Assembly: GCF_031082405.1 (NCBI RefSeq)
Contig: NZ_JAVHJU010000020.1
Location: 1-64,000 of the forward strand
Direction: 5' to 3'
DNA: 64,000 bases
DNA from: Amycolatopsis sp. A133
GTDB lineage: Bacteria; Actinomycetota; Actinomycetes; Mycobacteriales; Pseudonocardiaceae
The position numbers were made by a program, and so were the translations under genes. This document shows, one piece after another, positions 59,631-64,000 of this stretch. The notes below the pieces were generated by a model. That model was not told where the DNA came from, ran no database searches, and worked only from the letters and a program-made list of their open reading frames with translations. Position 1 is the stretch's first letter. Each line of letters opens with the position of its first letter.

Positions 59631-60878
59631 ATGACCCGGACGTTCAAGCAGGCGGCGATCCCGCACCCGCGGGGCACCGGCCGCGCGCGGCAGCTGTGGT
59701 GCTCGCTGCCGACGGAACTCGCGGGCCGGTTCCGGCCGCACGCCGACCCGCTCGCCCGGCGGATCCTCGAGGAGGTCCAGCGGGCCGTGCCCGAGTACGC
59801 CAAACCCCTCGAAGGCGAATTCGGCAAGATGATCGTGCTGGCGATCGAGCAGGCGGTGCTCAGCTGCATCGACAGCATCGAAAACCTGGCGTCCACACAG
59901 GACAATTGGGCGAAGTTGTTCATGGAGGTCGGGAAGCGCGTTCACCACGACGGCGGCAGCCTCAACTCGCTGCAGGCCGCCTACCGCGCGGGCGGCCGCG
60001 CGGCGTGGCGCTACGTGGCCGAGCTCGGGCAGGCCCACCGCTTCCCGGCCGCGGTGCTCTGCGTCGGCGCGGAGGCCATTTTCGCCTACGTGGAAGAGAT
60101 TTCCTCCTACTCGGTCGAGGGGTACACACTGGCGCAGGCGATGGCGACGGGCACGCTCGAAAGACGGCGGCGCCGGTTGTTCGAACTGCTGCTCGCCACC
60201 CCGCCGTCGTCGCCGGCCACGCTGGCGACGATGGCCAAGGCGGCGCAGTGGGCGATGCCCGAGCAGGTCACGGTCGTCGCGCTCGACCCGCGCACCGAGC
60301 ACCAGCCGCCGCCCACCCCGCAGCTGGCCGGCGACGTGCTGCTCGACCTGGAAGGTCCCGAGCCCTGCTTCCTGACCCCGAACCCGGACCGCGACCTGCG
60401 GGGGCTCGAGGGCCGGCTGCCGGGCTGGCGCGCGGCGATCGGCCCCCGGGTCCGCCCGGCCGACGCGGCGACGTCGCTGCTGTGGGCCCGCCGCACGCTC
60501 GACCTGGTCCGCCGCGGCCTGGCCGGCGACCGCCCGGTCACCCAGACGGCCGACCACCTGGCGACGCACTGGCTGCTGATCGACCGGTTCCTGCTGGACG
60601 AGCTGTCGGCGAAGGCGCTCGCGCCTTTCGCGGGCCTGACGGTGAAGCAGCAGACCCGGCTGGCCGAGACGTTGCTGAGCTGGCTGGAGCACAACGGGAA
60701 CACCCCGGAGATCGCCCAGGCCCTGCGGATCCACCCCCAGACGGTCCGCTACCGCGTGAGCCAGCTGAGCGAGCTGTTCGGCGACCGGCTGGCCGATCCG
60801 GCGCACCGGCTGGAGATCCAGATGGCCCTGCGCGCCCACCGGCTGCTCGGCACCCGTCCCCCGGCCGGCGAGCGCTGA
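59631..60878 (+). CDS. PucR-type helix-turn-helix regulator, paralog of 41054-42268
   Basis: 415 residues. The C-terminal HTH is AETLLSWLEHNGNTPEIAQALRIHPQTVRYRVSQLSELFGDRLADP, nearly identical in layout to the regulator at 41054-42268. The N-terminal sensor half has LARRILEEVQRAVPEYAKPLEGEFGKMIV and LNSLQAAYRAGGRAAWRYVAELG. It is divergent from the MMPL-MFS-FAAL-PKS genes and so is the likely local activator or repressor. ATG 59631 is used; in-frame codons upstream (from 59544) lack a ribosome site. Confidence 0.88.
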   Translation: MTRTFKQAAIPHPRGTGRARQLWCSLPTELAGRFRPHADPLARRILEEVQRAVPEYAKPLEGEFGKMIVLAIEQAVLSCIDSIENLASTQDNWAKLFMEVGKRVHHDGGSLNSLQAAYRAGGRAAWRYVAELGQAHRFPAAVLCVGAEAIFAYVEEISSYSVEGYTLAQAMATGTLERRRRRLFELLLATPPSSPATLATMAKAAQWAMPEQVTVVALDPRTEHQPPPTPQLAGDVLLDLEGPEPCFLTPNPDRDLRGLEGRLPGWRAAIGPRVRPADAATSLLWARRTLDLVRRGLAGDRPVTQTADHLATHWLLIDRFLLDELSAKALAPFAGLTVKQQTRLAETLLSWLEHNGNTPEIAQALRIHPQTVRYRVSQLSELFGDRLADPAHRLEIQMALRAHRLLGTRPPAGER

Positions 60879-60960
60879 GCCCCCGGGGTCGCCTCCACTG
60901 CCCTGGAGGCGGCCTCGGTCCTTGACCGTGCGGGGCGCCGGAACCTATCGTCTTCCCAGG

Positions 60961-60976
60961 CTGTTAGCGCTAACAG
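60961..60976. promoter_or_regulatory. Perfect LacI-type palindrome CTGTTAGCGCTAACAG
   Basis: A 16-base perfect palindrome 20 bases upstream of the aldose 1-epimerase ATG. It is similar to the sites at 12109-12122 and 3910-3923. A typical LacI/GalR-family operator; no LacI gene is adjacent, so its regulator is elsewhere. Confidence 0.75.
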
Positions 60977-60995
60977 CCGGTTGGAGGACCCGCCG

Positions 60996-62093
60996 ATGAC
61001 CCCGCTCCCGCCCGGACTCACCCGGGAGTTCTTCGGCCGCGCCGACGGCGCGGACGTGCACCGGTACACGCTCGGCCGTCCCGGCGGCCCGCGCGTGCGC
61101 GTGCTCGACTACGGCGGCGTGCTCCAGTCGCTGGAGGCGCCGGACCGCGACGGCCGGCCGGGCAACGTCGTGCTCGGCTTCGGCGACCTCGACGGGTACG
61201 TCGCCAACAACCGGCCGGGAGCGGACCGGGTGTTCCTGGGCGCGGTGATCGGCCGGTTCGCCAACCGGATCGCCGGCGGCACCTTCACCCTCGACGGCGT
61301 CCAGCACCGGGTGCCGCAGAACAACGGCAAGAACAGCCTGCACGGCGGCCCCGCCGGGTTCGACACGCGGATCTGGGCGGCGACCGGGATCTCCGACGGC
61401 GACGGCGTCGCGCTGCGGCTCACGCTGGTCAGCCCGGACGGCGACCAGGGCTACCCCGGCCGGCTCACCACCGAGGTCACCTACCGCGTCGACGCCCGCG
61501 ACCGGCTGCGCCTCACCTACCGCGCGACCACCGACGCGCCGACGGTCGTCAACCTGACCAACCACACCTACTGGAACCTGGCGGGCGAAGGGTCGGGCGA
61601 CGTCCACGAGCACTGGCTGGAGATCGCCGCGAGCCGGTTCTGCCCCACCGGCGAGGACCTGATCCCGGCCGGCGACCCGGCCCCGGTCGAGGGCACCCCG
61701 TTCGACTTCCGCCGTCCGGCGCGGATCGGCGCCCGGATCGGCGAGCCCGACCCCCGGCTGGTGACCGGCCAGGGCTACGACCACAACTGGGTGCTCGACC
61801 GCGGTGCGCCGTTCGCCGCCCGGGCCTGGGACCCGGCGTCCGGCCGCCTGCTCACGATGTGGACGACCGAGCCGGGGCTGCAGTTCTACTCGGGCAACTA
61901 CCTCACCGCGGACCTGGCCGGCACCGGCGGCCGCCCGTACCACCGCGGCGCGGGCTTCGCCCTGGAAGCCCAGCACTTCCCGGACTCCCCGAACCGCCCG
62001 GACTTCCCCAGCACGGTGCTGCGGCCGGGCGAGGTCTACCACCAGGAGACGGTGTTCGCCCTGACCACCGCGGACGAGCCGCCGGTGGCGTGA
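60996..62093 (+). CDS. Aldose 1-epimerase (mutarotase)
   Basis: 365 residues, beta-sandwich galactose mutarotase family. The key segments are VIGRFANRIAGGTFTLDG (with NRI), LHGGPAGFDTRIWAA (HGG), VVNLTNHTYWNLAGEG (catalytic His in NHTYWNL) and GYDHNWVLD with the Asp of the family; the catalytic Glu is in GFALEAQHFPDSPN. It interconverts alpha and beta anomers of galactose or glucose. No signal peptide. Under the LacI palindrome at 60961-60976, with TTGGAGGA upstream of ATG 60996. It may support use of galactose set free by the GH27 enzyme (10172-12079), which has a similar operator. Confidence 0.94.
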   Translation: MTPLPPGLTREFFGRADGADVHRYTLGRPGGPRVRVLDYGGVLQSLEAPDRDGRPGNVVLGFGDLDGYVANNRPGADRVFLGAVIGRFANRIAGGTFTLDGVQHRVPQNNGKNSLHGGPAGFDTRIWAATGISDGDGVALRLTLVSPDGDQGYPGRLTTEVTYRVDARDRLRLTYRATTDAPTVVNLTNHTYWNLAGEGSGDVHEHWLEIAASRFCPTGEDLIPAGDPAPVEGTPFDFRRPARIGARIGEPDPRLVTGQGYDHNWVLDRGAPFAARAWDPASGRLLTMWTTEPGLQFYSGNYLTADLAGTGGRPYHRGAGFALEAQHFPDSPNRPDFPSTVLRPGEVYHQETVFALTTADEPPVA

Positions 62094-62142
62094 GCGACAA
62101 TCGCGGGGCGCGCGCCCGGTGCCGTCGATACCCTCGCCGGTC

Positions 62143-62859
62143 ATGGGAGATCTTTCCGCCGTCGCCCGGGACCTCGCCCCCACCGGCACACTGCGCGCCG
62201 CCGTCAACCTCGGCAACCCCGTGCTCGCGCACGGGACACCGGCGGAGCCGGGCGGGGTCACGGTCGACCTCGCGCGCGAAACGGCCGCACGGCTGGACCT
62301 CCCGGTGGAGCTCGTCTGCTTCGACGCGGCCCGGAAGTCGTTCGAGGCGCTGACCTCGGGCGCGGCCGACCTCGGCTTCCTGGCGATCGAACCGGCCCGC
62401 GCGGCCGAGGTGGCGTTCACGGCGCCGTACGTCGTCATCGAGGGTGGGTACGTCGTAGCGGACGGCTCGCCGTTCGAGGCGCCGTCCGACGTCGACCGGC
62501 CGGGCGTCCGGATCGGCGTCAAGCAGGGTTCGGCGTACGACCTGTACCTGACCCGCACCCTCCGGCAGGCGACGATCGTGCGCGGCGAGGACGGCGTCAC
62601 GGCGTTCGAGACCGAAGGCCTGGAGGTCGCCGCCGGGATCCGGCAGCCGCTGACCGCCTACGCCGCCGCCCACCCCGGGACCCGCGTGCTCCCCGGGCGG
62701 TTCATGGAGATCCGGCAGGCGGTCGCCACGACCCCGGACCGCCGCCCGGAGACGATCGTGTTCCTGGGCGAGCTGGTCGAGGAGCTGAAGGCGAGCGGGT
62801 TCGTCGCCGACGCCCTGCGCCGCGCCGGCCAGGACGCCACGGTCGCCCCGCCCGCCTGA
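62143..62859 (+). CDS. Periplasmic-binding-protein-like (SBP family 3) protein without signal peptide
   Basis: 238 residues. LRAAVNLGNPVLAHGTPAEPGGVTVDLARETAARL and ARAAEVAFTAPYVVIEGGYVV, with GVRIGVKQGSAYDLYLTRTL, follow the amino-acid-binding SBP_bac_3 fold. No signal peptide, lipobox or permease gene accompanies it, so it is probably a cytoplasmic protein with a binding or enzymatic role; cyclohexadienyl dehydratase-like enzymes share this fold. Stands alone on the plus strand, 49 bases after the epimerase stop. Function not assigned. Confidence 0.8.
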   Translation: MGDLSAVARDLAPTGTLRAAVNLGNPVLAHGTPAEPGGVTVDLARETAARLDLPVELVCFDAARKSFEALTSGAADLGFLAIEPARAAEVAFTAPYVVIEGGYVVADGSPFEAPSDVDRPGVRIGVKQGSAYDLYLTRTLRQATIVRGEDGVTAFETEGLEVAAGIRQPLTAYAAAHPGTRVLPGRFMEIRQAVATTPDRRPETIVFLGELVEELKASGFVADALRRAGQDATVAPPA

Positions 62860-62864
62860 CGGCG

Positions 62865-63374
62865 TTATCTGCCGGTCACGCCGTCGACGAGCTCGCGGCC
62901 GACGTCGACGTGCCCGGCGTGCCGGGCGAAGCTCTGCACCAGGTGGAACAGGATCCACGCGAGCGTCGGGTGCTCTTCGGCCCCGCCGCGGCGGGTGGTC
63001 CGGACCGCCCGGGCGTCCAGCGGGGTGACCGCGGCGACCCGGGCGCAGTTGTCCCGCTCGGCGCGGAAGAAGGCCGTGATGTCCGCCGAGGATTCCTCCG
63101 GCGCGACGAACCACTCCTGTTCGGCGGTGCGCGGCCAGGAGAAGTCGACGTCCTCCCCGGCGAACAGGTACCGGATCCAGAAGCGTTCGGTGCAGGCGAG
63201 GTGCTTGACCATCCCCAGCGGCGTCCACCCGGACGGCACCACGCTCCGGCGCAGCTGGTGGTCGGAGAGGCCCTCGAGCTTGCGCAGGACGGCGGCGGCG
63301 TTGTGGTCGAGGTACCCCAGCAGAAGCGCGCGCGGATCGGCCAGGGTGGGCGGGGGCTCGGGCGTCTCGACCAT
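62865..63374 (-). CDS. DinB-like (DUF664) four-helix protein
   Basis: 169 residues. LLGYLDHNAAAVLRKLEGLSDHQLRR, GWTPLGMVKHLACTERFWIRYLFAG and HLVQSFARHAGHVDVGRELVDG give three histidines (in HLAC and HAGH) at spacing typical of the DinB/MSMEG-type metal site. Members are thiol transferases or of unknown role (for example mycothiol-dependent). ATG 63374 is used; a TTG two codons upstream is less likely. Convergent with the binding-protein-like gene five bases away. Confidence 0.88.
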   Translation of the reverse strand: MVETPEPPPTLADPRALLLGYLDHNAAAVLRKLEGLSDHQLRRSVVPSGWTPLGMVKHLACTERFWIRYLFAGEDVDFSWPRTAEQEWFVAPEESSADITAFFRAERDNCARVAAVTPLDARAVRTTRRGGAEEHPTLAWILFHLVQSFARHAGHVDVGRELVDGVTGR

Positions 63375-63542
63375 GATCAAAAACTAGCGGCCGGCGGCCC
63401 GCGGTGCGGCGATCCCGCGCCCCCACGACGGGGTGACCCGGGACCCGGGGGTCCCGGGAAAACGTGACAGTTCGCGGACAACTCCGCTCGACGGGCAGCG
63501 CGGACCGGGCGCCCGGCCGGCTCATCCCCGGATGATGGCCCG

Positions 63543-64000
63543 GTGACGGAGAATTCCGCTTCGGGCCGGTTCACCGGACCGGTGGTCCAGATCGGGACGG
63601 TACGGGGTGCCGTGCACGCCGGCGGATCCGGTCCGGTGCGCAGCTACTACCTCACCCGGGTCGAATCCTTTGCGCCCCGGTGCCTGGTCGGTCGCGACGA
63701 AGAACTCGCCGAACTGGCCCGGTTCTGCACCGACCCCGGCACCGGAGGGGCGTATGCCTGGTGGCGGGCCGAGGCCTGGTCGGGGAAGTCGGCGCTGCTG
63801 GCGGCCTTCGTACTGGATCCGCCGCCCGGGGTGCAGCTCGTCGCGTTCTTCATCACCGGGAGCCAGCCCGGCCAGAGCGATCGCCGGGCCTTCGTCGACA
63901 ACCTGCTCGAGCAGCTCTGCGCAATCCGGGAAATACCGCTTCCGCAGTCGACGGACTCGACGCGCGAGACGCAGCTGCGGGGCCTCCTCGCCGAGGTCGC
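63543..64000 (+). CDS. STAND-type NTPase (NACHT-like), 5' part only
   Basis: The frame from GTG 63543 stays open to the window end (about 153 residues seen). It begins VTENSASGRFTGPVVQIGTV-RGAVHAGG, where VVQIGTVRGAVHAGG recalls a short motif often found at the N-terminus of actinobacterial STAND proteins. FAPRCLVGRDEELAELARFC is the usual linker to the P-loop (VGRDxEL). The P-loop reads WRAEAWSGKSALLAAFVLDPP, where AWSGKS replaces the canonical GxGGxGKT. FFITGSQPGQSDRRAFVDNLLEQL follows as in NACHT domains. The rest, including any effector or repeat domains, is outside. ATGs just upstream at 63532 and 63535 lead to a stop. Defence or signalling function is inference. Confidence 0.75.
   Translation, partial: MTENSASGRFTGPVVQIGTVRGAVHAGGSGPVRSYYLTRVESFAPRCLVGRDEELAELARFCTDPGTGGAYAWWRAEAWSGKSALLAAFVLDPPPGVQLVAFFITGSQPGQSDRRAFVDNLLEQLCAIREIPLPQSTDSTRETQLRGLLAEV

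Noticed and set aside
1..64000. CRISPR arrays, tRNAs, rRNAs, transposases or integrases
   Set aside because: Looked for regularly spaced repeats, cloverleaf-like segments and DDE or recombinase motifs; none were convincing.

Overview
The window is 64 kb of very GC-rich actinobacterial DNA: GC-biased third codon positions, frequent GTG starts, many 4-bp ATGA/GTGA gene overlaps, large TetR/LacI/PucR regulator content, F420 and steroid catabolism genes. Together these suggest a soil Pseudonocardiaceae-type organism, probably Amycolatopsis or a relative. That placement is inference; there is no rRNA or other marker here.

Region 1 (1-12.1 kb) is a plant-polysaccharide module. Two secreted proteins carry nearly the same N-terminal ricin-like domain, one joined to an unassigned hydrolase and one to a metzincin protease. 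They are followed by a GH127 beta-L-arabinofuranosidase, a three-gene sugar ABC importer, its divergent LacI regulator, and a secreted GH27 alpha-galactosidase with ricin repeats. Two operator types are visible: GGAAACCGGTTTCC next to the local regulator, and TGTTANCGCTNACA-type sites that recur at an aldose 1-epimerase near 61 kb.

Region 2 (12.2-26.3 kb) is accessory: a small RHH repressor with a palindromic operator, a VOC protein and a methyltransferase; a class II aldolase; a ferredoxin/ferredoxin-NADP reductase fusion in operon with an AurF-like diiron oxygenase; a membrane class III adenylate cyclase; a zinc dehydrogenase; a TetR/CocE hydrolase pair; a cytosolic trypsin-like protease fused to a DNA/RNA non-specific nuclease; another VOC protein; and an ECF sigma factor with a fused zinc-finger tail.

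Region 3 (26.3-41.0 kb) is a compact steroid ring C/D degradation locus (fadE33-fadE32-fadE31-crotonase-fadD3 / fadE30-ipdF-fadA6 / fgd-ipdC-ipdB-ipdA-echA20-SDR-SDR). It contains an F420-dependent glucose-6-phosphate dehydrogenase translationally coupled to ipdC. Both outward promoters carry TAGAACNNGTTCTC sites that resemble the KstR operator, not the KstR2 operator.

Region 4 (41.0-60.9 kb) is a lipid/polyketide locus bracketed by two paralogous PucR-type regulators. It holds a TetR, a cutinase, a secretory lipase, an antigen-85-like esterase, an acyl-CoA carboxylase beta subunit, a 2135-residue PKS, a fatty acyl-AMP ligase, an MFS exporter and an MMPL exporter. The order FAAL-PKS-AccD matches the mycobacterial fadD32-pks13-accD4 mycolate condensation locus, but this PKS has DH and KR domains and an extra, apparently dead carrier, so the product is probably a different lipid. 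The PKS linker contains a perfect repeat element.

Region 5 (60.9-64 kb) has an aldose 1-epimerase, a leaderless binding-protein-like protein, a DinB-like protein, and the first 153 residues of a STAND-type NTPase that runs off the end. No rRNA, tRNA, CRISPR array, insertion sequence or integrase was recognised.
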